The notes below the pieces were generated by a model. It searched no databases. It was not told the origin of the DNA and was given only the letters and a program-made list of their open reading frames with translations. The position numbers were made by a program, and so were the translations under genes. A DNA stretch of 32,122 bases from Clostridiales bacterium (lineage in GTDB: Bacteria; Bacillota; Clostridia; Oscillospirales; Oscillospiraceae): NCBI GenBank assembly GCA_021202775.1, contig JAJQCJ010000037.1:1-32122 (forward strand), written 5' to 3'. Positions 25,386 to 31,931 of the stretch are shown piece after piece. Each line of letters starts with the position of its first letter. Position 1 is the first letter of the stretch.

Positions 25386-25521
25386 TTAGAGGGACAGCCA
25401 TATTGTTTTATGTTATCCATGGAAAGTTTGTCAATTTTTAACGAAAATCCCACAAAAGGCTGTGGAAAAATGAGGACAAGTATGATAATATGAATATAAC
25501 TACTCTAAGGAGGTTGTGTCC

Positions 25522-27027
25522 ATGCGCGGAGTACCATCCCTTATCACGGACATCCGTAAGAAAGTCTTTACCGAAGTAGCCAGAATGGCCTATGACGGCG
25601 GGGATTATACCAAAGCCGAAGACCTGCCCTATGTCATCGTCCCCGGCGACAGCCCCCTCCACCGGGAATCGATCTTTCTGGAGCGGGCCATCGCCGGCGA
25701 GCGGGTGCGTCTGGCCATGGGCCTGTCCATCCGCCCCGTTCAAACCCGCAGCCTGATGACGGAGGGCATGGATCACGCGGCCATTGCGGAGCAGTACTAT
25801 GAGCCGCCGCTGATCAACATCATCCCCTACGCCTGCCACCGCTGCCCCACCAACCAGTATAAGGTGACGGAGAACTGCCAGAACTGCCTGGCCCAGTCCT
25901 GCCAGCAGGTGTGCCCCCGGAAGGCCATCTCCTTCGTCAACGGCAAGAGCCAGATCGACCCGGACCGCTGCGTCAAGTGCGGCCGGTGCGCCACCGCCTG
26001 CCCCTATCACGCCATCATCCACCTGGAGCGGCCCTGTATGGCCGCCTGCGGCATGGACGCCATCGGCTCCGACGACCAGGGCCGGGCCTACATCAAACAG
26101 GACAAGTGCGTGGCCTGCGGCCAGTGCCTGGTCAGCTGCCCCTTCGGCGCCATTGTGGACAAAGGCCAGATCTTCCAGGCCATCCGCTCCATCCTCCAGG
26201 GGGACCAAGTCATTGCCATCGTCGCCCCCGCCTTCATCGGCCAGTTCGGCAAGGAGGCCACGGTGGAGAAGTTCGTCACCGCCATGAAGACCCTGGGCTT
26301 CAGCCAGGTGGTGGAGGTGGCCGTGGGCGCGGATATGTGTACCATCGAGGAGGCCAAGGACTTTTTGGAGAAGGTGCCGGAGCAGCAGAAGTTCATGGCC
26401 ACCTCCTGCTGCCCCGCCTGGCACTCCATGGTGCATAAGCTGTTCCCCGCCCAGGCGGGCAACATCTCCATGACCCTGACCCCCATGGTCTTTACCGCCC
26501 GGCTGATGAAAAAGCAGTATCCGGGGTGCAAGGTGGTCTTTGTGGGCCCCTGCGCCGCCAAGAAGCTGGAGGCCATCCGGGAGAATATCCGCTCCGATGT
26601 GGACTTCGTCCTGACCTTTGAGGAACTGCAGGGGATGTTCGAGGCCAAGGAGATCGACTTCGCCACCATCCCCGCCGCGGAGATCAACAACGAAGGCACC
26701 GCCGCAGGCCGTGGTTTCGCCGTCTCCGGCGGCGTGGCCCAGGCGGTCACCGACCTGATCCACGAGACCCACCCGGAGGTGGAGGTGAAAACTGCCCGGG
26801 CCGAGGGCCTCCGGGAGTGCCGGAAGCTGATGATGATGGCCAAGGCCGGGAAGTACAACGGCTACCTGCTGGAGGGCATGGCCTGCCCCGGCGGCTGCGT
26901 GGCCGGTGCGGGCACCCTGCTGTCCATCGACCAGGCTGCCAACGCCGTCAACCGCTACAAGAAGGAGGCCGACTTCACCAGCCCCCTGAACAGCAAGTAC
27001 CGGGACACCGGCGAGGAGCTGGACTGA
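25522..27027 (+). CDS. Monomeric [FeFe] hydrogenase, group B type
   Basis: A 501-residue iron-sulfur protein. An N-terminal unit (residues ~100-220) carries Cys-rich motifs for [4Fe-4S] clusters: CHRC...CQNCLAQSCQQVCP, CVKCGRCATACP and CVACGQCLVSCP. The H-cluster domain has TSCCPAW (294-300, keeping the proton-relay Cys), GPCAAKKLE (C344) and EGMACPGGCVAGAG (C455, C459). PCAAK in place of MPC.KK.E is what suggests group B. It would interconvert protons and H2 with ferredoxin; some group B members may instead sense or oxidise H2. No maturation genes (HydE/F/G) are nearby. The start is ATG 25522 with AAGGAGG 8 nt upstream. A terminator follows. Confidence 0.9.
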   Translation: MRGVPSLITDIRKKVFTEVARMAYDGGDYTKAEDLPYVIVPGDSPLHRESIFLERAIAGERVRLAMGLSIRPVQTRSLMTEGMDHAAIAEQYYEPPLINIIPYACHRCPTNQYKVTENCQNCLAQSCQQVCPRKAISFVNGKSQIDPDRCVKCGRCATACPYHAIIHLERPCMAACGMDAIGSDDQGRAYIKQDKCVACGQCLVSCPFGAIVDKGQIFQAIRSILQGDQVIAIVAPAFIGQFGKEATVEKFVTAMKTLGFSQVVEVAVGADMCTIEEAKDFLEKVPEQQKFMATSCCPAWHSMVHKLFPAQAGNISMTLTPMVFTARLMKKQYPGCKVVFVGPCAAKKLEAIRENIRSDVDFVLTFEELQGMFEAKEIDFATIPAAEINNEGTAAGRGFAVSGGVAQAVTDLIHETHPEVEVKTARAEGLRECRKLMMMAKAGKYNGYLLEGMACPGGCVAGAGTLLSIDQAANAVNRYKKEADFTSPLNSKYRDTGEELD

Positions 27028-27054
27028 GGGCCGGCGCCGCCGAACGATAACACC

Positions 27055-27093
27055 AGCGCCGCTTCATCGTCTCACGATGAAGCGGCGCTTTTT
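27055..27093 (+). terminator. Terminator of the hydrogenase gene
   Basis: AGCGCCGCTTCATCG (27055-27069), 5-nt loop, CGATGAAGCGGCGCT (27075-27089), then TTTT: a perfect 15-bp stem. Confidence 0.92.
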
Positions 27094-27344
27094 ACGGGGA
27101 AGGAAAAAACAGTGTTTTTGGTGGACACAGTTCTCTCCTGAAAGGCAATGTCATCAACTTAAGGTACAATCTATCCTGAGTTGAGGAGAAAAACGTAGCC
27201 TTACAATCAGATGTCCACGACCAAGGGGCAACAAAATTGCCGTCCGTTCCGCCGTAAGGCAGGAACGTGGGCGGCAATCCCGACCAGCCGCCATCGGCGG
27301 CAGCTTTGGTGCGTAACAGGTTACTTCGTCTGTTGCCTGACAGA

Positions 27345-27676
27345 CCACCTGATTGAGGAACAAGGCGAAGCCGCCAGTTGGATACGGGGAGATTCTTAAG
27401 AGGGGGTTCGCAGAACTCCCTCTTGAGCCGCCTTCTTTTGCTACTTTTCTTGGCGGAGTAATTTACGGCGTCCAAAAATGTGCCAGTGGCACATTTTTAG
27501 CCGGAAACCGATGCCAGCTATGCTGGCGAGGGTCACTGACCGAGGAGGATACCGTAAATGGTCAGCAGGCGGTAGTCAAGGCCCCGCTTCCCGGCAAGGG
27601 TAGGGAGCGCAGCGGAAATGCCGCTTCCCGGCAGGGAAGGCCGGGCAAAGTCTCGATAGCGAACGTTATCTAAGGA
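27345..27676. repeat. Dispersed non-coding module, copy 1 (inside the MITE-like element)
   Basis: Its two ends recur in reverse orientation at 31932-32122. One is GACCACCTGATTGAGG... with GATACGGGGAGATTCTTAAG. The other is GCAAAGTCTCGATAGCGAAC followed by GTTATCTAAGGAG. Between them this copy is longer and differs, carrying a perfect hairpin AAAAATGTGCC-AGT-GGCACATTTTT at 27474-27498. The stem starting CTTAAGAGGG is kept in both. Confidence 0.75.
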
Positions 27677-27739
27677 GCCCACCGTGAGGGAAAAAACTCT
27701 TTCCTTTCAACCACCTTTTCCAAGGAGGAAAGGTGGGCC

Positions 27740-27758
27740 GGGCGCACACTGTGCGCCC
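27740..27758. repeat. Repeated palindrome GGGCGCACACTGTGCGCCC
   Basis: A 19-nt near-palindrome identical, on the opposite strand, to the queH terminator at 23353-23371. The following CGG/CCGG bases also match. Confidence 0.7.
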
Positions 27759-27877
27759 CTACGGAGAGACAGGTAACGGAGTGCAAAACCATTCAGTTGA
27801 TGACATTGCCCTGAAAGGGCGTAAGTGCCACAAAGCGCCGGAGGGGCAGCTAACAGCTAATAGCTAACAGCAACAAC

Positions 27878-28048
27878 GATACTTCTTCCCGGCGAACAGA
27901 GGGCAACCCGGCTGTCAGCCGCTTTGCGGCCCCGCGCACAAAGCTTTGGAGGGTACAAAGCCAGAGAGAGGGCAGAGAGGGTGGTGCCGCAGGGCCGCGC
28001 CGCGGCGTTCAGACCCGCGTTGTCCCCTGTTCGCCGGGAGGAAGTATC
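27878..28048. repeat. 171-bp inverted-repeat structure
   Basis: The 30-bp arms 27878-27907 (GATACTTCTTCCCGGCGAAC and on) and 28019-28048 are reverse complements with three mismatches. No target duplication was found beside them and no ORF lies inside. It may be a decayed mobile element. Just left, at 27850-27870, short direct repeats AGCTAACAG/AGCTAATAG occur. Confidence 0.7.
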
Positions 28049-28081
28049 CTTATCGTACCCGGATCTGTACGATTGTTCAAT

Positions 28082-28102
28082 GGACAAATTTGGTTCCTGT
28101 CC
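28082..28102. promoter_or_regulatory. Candidate operator A (GGACA-N11-TGTCC), upstream of the TetR gene
   Basis: GGACA at 28082-28086 and TGTCC at 28098-28102. The second site starts exactly 57 bp later. The left half also belongs to an overlapping palindrome TTGTTCA-A-TGGACAA. Confidence 0.5.
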
Positions 28103-28138
28103 GAATTTTCCCCGAACATCACTTTTTATTACATTTTT

Positions 28139-28160
28139 GGACAAAAACGGCCCTTTGTCC
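28139..28160. promoter_or_regulatory. Candidate operator B (GGACA-N12-TGTCC), upstream of the TetR gene
   Basis: The palindrome extends to TTTTGGACAAA (28135-28145) and TTTGTCCAAAA (28154-28164). It ends about 23 bp before the -35 element of the TetR promoter. CATTTTT precedes it, as it also precedes site D. Confidence 0.6.
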
Positions 28161-28182
28161 AAAAAGTTCCCCGGCCCGCACC

Positions 28183-28211
28183 TTGAGGACGCTGTCATTT
28201 TGTGCTAAAAT
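28183..28211 (+). promoter_or_regulatory. Promoter of the riboswitch-TetR transcript
   Basis: -35 TTGAGG (28183-28188) and -10 TAAAAT (28206-28211) have a 17-bp spacer. The predicted start is near 28218, a few bases before the conserved riboswitch core. Confidence 0.65.
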
Positions 28212-28220
28212 ACTGTAAAT

Positions 28221-28336
28221 AAGGGAGTAGTCGGCACCCCGTGCGATGATGTCAACATACTGGAACCCCTTCCTGGCTTCATCTGAAACGACGAGACTTA
28301 TCTACCGCCGTAGGTGAGCCCCGCCTTTTTCTTTTT
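28221..28336 (+). promoter_or_regulatory. yybP-ykoY (manganese) riboswitch
   Basis: The conserved blocks of this riboswitch class occur in order: AAGGGAGTAG at the 5' side, ATGTCAACATACTGG in the middle, GAGACTTATCTACC, a small CTAC-CGCC-GTAG hairpin, and GGTGAGCCCCGCC at the 3' side, then TTTTTCTTTTT. GGG near the 5' end can pair with CCC near the 3' end as P1. Known members bind Mn2+ and usually switch on manganese exporters. The T-tract right after P1 suggests transcriptional control. Here the first downstream gene is a TetR regulator 53 bp further on. Confidence 0.85.
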
Positions 28337-28388
28337 GTGAAGCCCTGCGGCATCCTGATTGCAGTCCCAGAGAGGAGGAGTGTGCGCC

Positions 28389-28991
28389 ATGGCGGATTCC
28401 AATATCACAAAACGGGCCCTGGCAGGGGCGCTGAAAGAGCTGATGGAGGAAATGCCCTTCGCAAAAATCAACATCAGCGACATCTGCGGCAAGTGCAACA
28501 TGAACCGCAAGAGCTTTTACTACCACTTCCGGGACAAGTACGACCTGGTGAACTGGATTTTCGACACCGAGTTCATCGCCATGGCCAGCCAAAAGAACTT
28601 TGACAACGGCTGGTCGTTTTTCGCGGAGCTGTGCCGTTTCCTGGACGCGGACCGGGACTTCTATCGCCGGGCCATGCAGATCAAGGGGCAGAACTCCTTT
28701 TCCGACCACTTCCGGGAGTTCCTCCTTCCCATCATTGCGGAGTACATGAAGCCCTACACGTCCGGCCAGGAGCCGCAGCCCTTTCACGTCACCTTTTTCG
28801 CCGACGCGCTGCTCTGCGCCATCGAGCGCTGGTTGCTGAGCAAAAACGCCATGCCTGCGGACGAATTTTCAAAGGAGGTCCGCGCCTGCTTCCGGGGTCT
28901 GGCCCTGGGGGTCTATCAGGAGATGAGCGAGGAGGAGCGGCAGGATTACCGGGCCTCCCTGGACCGGAGCCTGAACAATTCCAATCCATAA
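28389..28991 (+). CDS. TetR/AcrR-family transcription regulator (DhaS-like)
   Basis: A 200-residue regulator. The N-terminal helix-turn-helix is ITKRALAGALKELMEEMPFA followed by KINISDICGKCNMNRKSFYYHFRDKYDLV, the classic TetR pattern ending in FYYHF. The C-terminal ligand/dimer domain is of the kind found in DhaS-like TetR proteins. GGAGGAG lies about 9 nt before the ATG. Its leader carries a yybP-ykoY riboswitch and its upstream region two GGACA/TGTCC palindromes. The same pair of sites occurs upstream of the radical SAM gene, so I infer that it controls both. It converges with the radical SAM-like gene across a bidirectional terminator. Confidence 0.9.
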   Translation: MADSNITKRALAGALKELMEEMPFAKINISDICGKCNMNRKSFYYHFRDKYDLVNWIFDTEFIAMASQKNFDNGWSFFAELCRFLDADRDFYRRAMQIKGQNSFSDHFREFLLPIIAEYMKPYTSGQEPQPFHVTFFADALLCAIERWLLSKNAMPADEFSKEVRACFRGLALGVYQEMSEEERQDYRASLDRSLNNSNP

Positions 28992-28996
28992 ACGCC

Positions 28997-29044
28997 AAAA
29001 CAGCAGAGAACCGGAGCGTTTCCGGTGCTCTGCTGTTTTTTTTC
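28997..29044. terminator. Bidirectional terminator between TetR and the radical SAM-like gene
   Basis: AACAGCAGAG-AA-CCGGA pairs with TCCGG-TG-CTCTGCTGTT around a short loop, followed by T8 on the plus strand and by TTTT on the minus strand. Confidence 0.88.
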
Positions 29045-29060
29045 TGTCCGGAAGGGCGAT

Positions 29061-30137
29061 TCACACGGCCTCGTCCCCCAGCTGGAGCAGATTCTTTTTA
29101 TAGGTTTCATAGTTAGGCGCCCCGTCCTGCTTGGCCTGCGTCTCCAGCAGAATCCGGTACAGGCTGCTCCGGAAGATATTATACCCCTCCAGCCGCTTTG
29201 CCTCCGGCAGCCGGATCAGCGTCCCGTCCGTGTCAAAGGCCACGGCGCAGGCGTCGTCGGAGATGATGCTGTCGATGAACATATTGTCGCACAGCAGGTC
29301 CATCACTGCGGTGGGCTGCTGCTGGGCCTTCCGGGTGGTGCAGACGTAGCTGTATACCGCCTTCCTCTGGGCCGGGGTACACTGGGTGTTTCCATAGAAG
29401 AAGGTGAACGCGGCGCGGCACTCCTCCGCCCGGCCCAGCAGGGTGCCGTCCAGTACCTGCTCCAGTTCCTCCGGGCAATAGCCCACATGGACGGCATAGA
29501 GCAGCTTGGCCTTCCGCAGGGCGGTGCAGACCGTTTTCGTCCCCTCCTCCAGCGCGACGGAGAGCAGAAGGTTGTGATACTGCCGGGCCTGCCGGATGGC
29601 GTCCTCCGTCAGCGCCTCACCCTGACAGAACACCAGGAAGGCGCAGTCCGGGTGGGCCTCCACCAGGGCGAAGCAGTCCCTCAGGTCCCCCTGGGGGTAG
29701 AGCATATAGGTGTAAATGCCCAGCTCCGTCCCCTGCTGAATGATGCAGCGGTATTGCTCCGTCCGGCCCGGCGCACCATCCTCCGCCAGGAGCAGGGACA
29801 GGGACCAGGGGATGTTGAACTGCTTCTCCGACTCACACTGCCGGATGGTCTTTGCCCCCCGGGTGAAGCTGTTGTAGCCCAGATTGATGCCGCAGGTGAC
29901 CAGGGTATCCTCGTCCACGTTGTCGATGACATCCTGGGCCAGATGGTAATAGGCGCTGTCCTCATCGGCCAGCATCGTCTGGGCGATCCGGAAAAACTCC
30001 TGCTGGAACCGCCCTCCGGCAACGTTCAGCGCCAGGTCGATCAGATTGCGCATCGTCCGCTTGGGAGAACGCCGCAGATCCTTCAGGGCGCGCCGCACCG
30101 TTGTTTCAATGATCACCCGCGTAATATCCTTTCCCAT
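29061..30137 (-). CDS. Radical SAM-like pseudoenzyme (paralogue of the divergent radical SAM gene, cluster cysteines lost)
   Basis: A 358-residue protein that aligns end to end with the radical SAM protein at 30525-31913. Residues 16-80 (RALKDLRRSPKRTMRNLIDL) match RALRYL-type residues 19-85 of that protein. NIPWSLSLLLAEDGAPGRTE (108-127) replaces NAPWAILLDPTSACNLHC. IIQQGTELGIYTYMLYPQGD (132-151) replaces IVTQGKAIGTYMYIFTGGEP. AHPDCAFLVFCQGEALTED matches KHADCEFLSFTNGTLIDEQ. So the CX3CX2C site, the SAM-contacting GGE and the C-terminal cluster cysteines are all missing while the fold appears kept. It probably cannot carry out radical chemistry and may bind or regulate its partner. Start ATG 30137 behind AAAGGTG. 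Confidence 0.8.
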   Translation of the reverse strand: MGKDITRVIIETTVRRALKDLRRSPKRTMRNLIDLALNVAGGRFQQEFFRIAQTMLADEDSAYYHLAQDVIDNVDEDTLVTCGINLGYNSFTRGAKTIRQCESEKQFNIPWSLSLLLAEDGAPGRTEQYRCIIQQGTELGIYTYMLYPQGDLRDCFALVEAHPDCAFLVFCQGEALTEDAIRQARQYHNLLLSVALEEGTKTVCTALRKAKLLYAVHVGYCPEELEQVLDGTLLGRAEECRAAFTFFYGNTQCTPAQRKAVYSYVCTTRKAQQQPTAVMDLLCDNMFIDSIISDDACAVAFDTDGTLIRLPEAKRLEGYNIFRSSLYRILLETQAKQDGAPNYETYKKNLLQLGDEAV

Positions 30138-30169
30138 GATGGCACACCTTTCATCTCCGTTGAATTAGA

Positions 30170-30274
30170 GAACCTCTGAATAAATGAACAAGAGCGAGTT
30201 GCGAGGAAATTTACCGCAAGGCGCCGTCCCCTCCGGGGATTTCCTCTGGTCACAGCACATTTATTCAGAGTTTC
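30170..30274. mobile_element. 105-bp MITE-like element with 17-bp inverted ends
   Basis: GAACCTCTGAATAAATG (30170-30186) and CATTTATTCAGAGTTTC (30258-30274) are reverse complements with one mismatch. The core AAATTTACCGCAAGGCGCCG also occurs near the left window edge (50-69). It sits between the two divergent radical SAM-type genes and may have displaced or become part of the pseudoenzyme's promoter region. No target duplication was confirmed. Confidence 0.7.
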
Positions 30275-30342
30275 TTTACGCTCTGCGCCCATTCTATTCA
30301 AATACCGTATTCAGTTTACGGTGTCCGGGCGGAAAGCACAAG

Positions 30343-30364
30343 GGACATTGTGGCGGATTTGTCC
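30343..30364. promoter_or_regulatory. Candidate operator C (GGACA-N12-TGTCC), upstream of the radical SAM gene
   Basis: GGACA at 30343-30347 and TGTCC at 30360-30364, within a wider GGGACA/TGTCCC palindrome. Site D starts exactly 57 bp further on. Confidence 0.55.
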
Positions 30365-30399
30365 CAAAAGGTAACAGTTCCCGCCCATGTCCCATTTTT

Positions 30400-30421
30400 C
30401 GACACACTTTTCTCAGTGTCC
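30400..30421. promoter_or_regulatory. Candidate operator D (CGACA-N12-TGTCC), upstream of the radical SAM gene
   Basis: CGACA at 30400-30404 and TGTCC at 30417-30421, preceded by CATTTTT as is site B. It ends 25 bp before the -10 element, so it borders or overlaps the -35 region. A further TGTCC half-site lies at 30388-30392. Confidence 0.5.
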
Positions 30422-30446
30422 CGTGCTTTTTTCCGGGGGTATCGCT

Positions 30447-30452
30447 TATAAT
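30447..30452 (+). promoter_or_regulatory. -10 element of the radical SAM gene
   Basis: A perfect TATAAT about 72 bp before the ATG. No good -35 lies at the usual distance (TGCTTT at 17 bp), which is typical of promoters that need an activator bound next to the -35 region. Confidence 0.5.
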
Positions 30453-30524
30453 CCAATACATACAGGCGGTATACCGGCCCCGCAGAGCGTACGGTGAACC
30501 GAACCGGAAAGGATTTGTTTTATT

Positions 30525-31913
30525 ATGAGTGAAAAGACCAGAGCTGTCAAGAATAATATGCAGGAATTTGCCATCAAGCAGGCCCTCAGGTATCTGGACG
30601 GCAACCCCAGAGAGAATCTGCCCAAGCTGATGAACATGGTGGACCGTTTTCTCCCGGACACCTGGTACGCCAACCAGCGGCGCACCTTCCGCAAGGTGCT
30701 GGAGGAGGACGACAACAACTGGTACCGCCTCATCATGCGGGTGTACGATGAGATCGACCGGGACGTATTCAAGACCTTCTTCCAGAACTTCATGCTCAAC
30801 GCCAGCCTGAAGGGCAGCGCCCTCCAGGATGAGACCGTTGAGAAGTACGGCTGCAACGCCCCCTGGGCCATTCTTCTGGACCCCACCTCCGCCTGCAACC
30901 TCCACTGCACCGGCTGCTGGGCCGCCGAGTACGGCAACCGGCTGAACCTGACCTTTGACGACCTGGATTCCATCGTCACCCAGGGCAAGGCCATCGGCAC
31001 CTATATGTACATCTTCACCGGCGGCGAGCCCCTGGTGCGGAAGAAGGACATCATCGCCCTGTGTGAGAAGCACGCCGACTGTGAGTTCCTGTCCTTCACC
31101 AACGGCACCCTGATTGACGAGCAGTTCTGCCAGGATATGCTCCGGGTGAAGAATTTCGTCCCCGCCATCAGCGTGGAGGGCTTCGAGACTGCCACCGACG
31201 GCCGCCGGGGCAGCGGCACTTTCCAGAAGGTGGTAAAGGCTATGGAGCTGCTGCGTGCCCACAAGCTGCCCTTCGGCATCTCCACCTGCTACACCAGCGT
31301 CAACTATGAGGACGTCACCAGCGAAGCCTACTATGACCAGATGATCGACTGGGGCGCCCTGTTCGTGTGGTACTTCCACTATATGCCCGTGGGGGCCGGG
31401 GCTGTGCCCGAACTGCTGCCCAACCCGGAGCAGCGGACGGTGGTGCATGACCGCATCCGGGGCTATCGGAATACCAAGGCCATTTTCAGCATGGACTTCC
31501 AGAACGACGCCCAGTATGTGGGCGGCTGCATCGCCGGCGGCCGCCGATACCTCCACATCAACGCCGCCGGAGACGTGGAGCCCTGCGTCTTTATCCACTA
31601 CTCCAACGCCAACATTCACGACTGTACCCTGCTGGAGGCCCTGCAAAGCCCCATCTTCATGGCCTACCACAACGGGCAGCCCTTTAACGACAATATGCTC
31701 CGGCCCTGCCCCATGCTGGAGAACCCGGAGCTGCTGCGGAAGATGGTGAAGGACACCAACGCCAGGCCCACCGACTACGAGTCCCCGGAGGATGTGGACA
31801 CCCTCTGTGACCGCACCACCCCCTATGCCCAGCGCTGGGCCCCCGTGGCGGAAGAGCTGTGGGAGAAGGATGCGGCGATCTACAAGAAGGAACACAGTCA
31901 GGGGAACCAGTGA
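30525..31913 (+). CDS. Radical SAM enzyme with N-terminal helical domain and Cys-rich C-terminal region
   Basis: A 462-residue radical SAM protein. Residues ~1-105 are a helical extension. The [4Fe-4S]-SAM site is CNLHCTGC (C124, C128, C131), and FTGGEPL holds the SAM amino group. Later cysteines (VGGC, VEPC, IHDC, RPC) suggest an auxiliary cluster of the SPASM/twitch type. The reaction and substrate are unknown to me; SPASM-type enzymes often modify peptides or proteins, but no small precursor ORF was seen nearby. AAAGGA lies 12 nt before the ATG, a slightly long spacing. It is divergent from its cluster-less paralogue, and two candidate operators lie upstream. A dispersed repeat begins 18 bp after the stop codon. 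Confidence 0.9.
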   Translation: MSEKTRAVKNNMQEFAIKQALRYLDGNPRENLPKLMNMVDRFLPDTWYANQRRTFRKVLEEDDNNWYRLIMRVYDEIDRDVFKTFFQNFMLNASLKGSALQDETVEKYGCNAPWAILLDPTSACNLHCTGCWAAEYGNRLNLTFDDLDSIVTQGKAIGTYMYIFTGGEPLVRKKDIIALCEKHADCEFLSFTNGTLIDEQFCQDMLRVKNFVPAISVEGFETATDGRRGSGTFQKVVKAMELLRAHKLPFGISTCYTSVNYEDVTSEAYYDQMIDWGALFVWYFHYMPVGAGAVPELLPNPEQRTVVHDRIRGYRNTKAIFSMDFQNDAQYVGGCIAGGRRYLHINAAGDVEPCVFIHYSNANIHDCTLLEALQSPIFMAYHNGQPFNDNMLRPCPMLENPELLRKMVKDTNARPTDYESPEDVDTLCDRTTPYAQRWAPVAEELWEKDAAIYKKEHSQGNQ

Positions 31914-31931
31914 GATTTGGTTCCGGTTTTC

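Larger units (their letters stand above)
27137..27817. mobile_element. MITE-like non-autonomous element with 15-bp inverted ends and 8-bp target duplication
   Basis: The element spans 27145-27809 (665 bp). Its ends, GCAATGTCATCAACT (27145-27159) and AGTTGATGACATTGC (27795-27809), are exact inverted copies. Directly outside lie identical 8-bp direct repeats CCTGAAAG (27137-27144 and 27810-27817), a clean sign of transposition. No ORF inside looks real, so it must have been moved by a transposase supplied elsewhere. Inside are several hairpins (27474-27498, 27711-27736, 27740-27758) and a module shared with 31932-32122. The transposase family is not identified. Confidence 0.8.

Noticed and set aside
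27092-27673. Open frames of 60-127 codons inside the MITE-like element
   Set aside because: They lack ribosome binding sites, cross hairpins and repeat ends, and overlap each other on both strands.
30525-31913. Radical SAM gene as a peptide-modifying (RiPP) maturase with a precursor peptide nearby
   Set aside because: No small ORF with a ribosome binding site was seen on either side. The neighbours are a paralogue and a repeat, so a RiPP system is not supported by this window.
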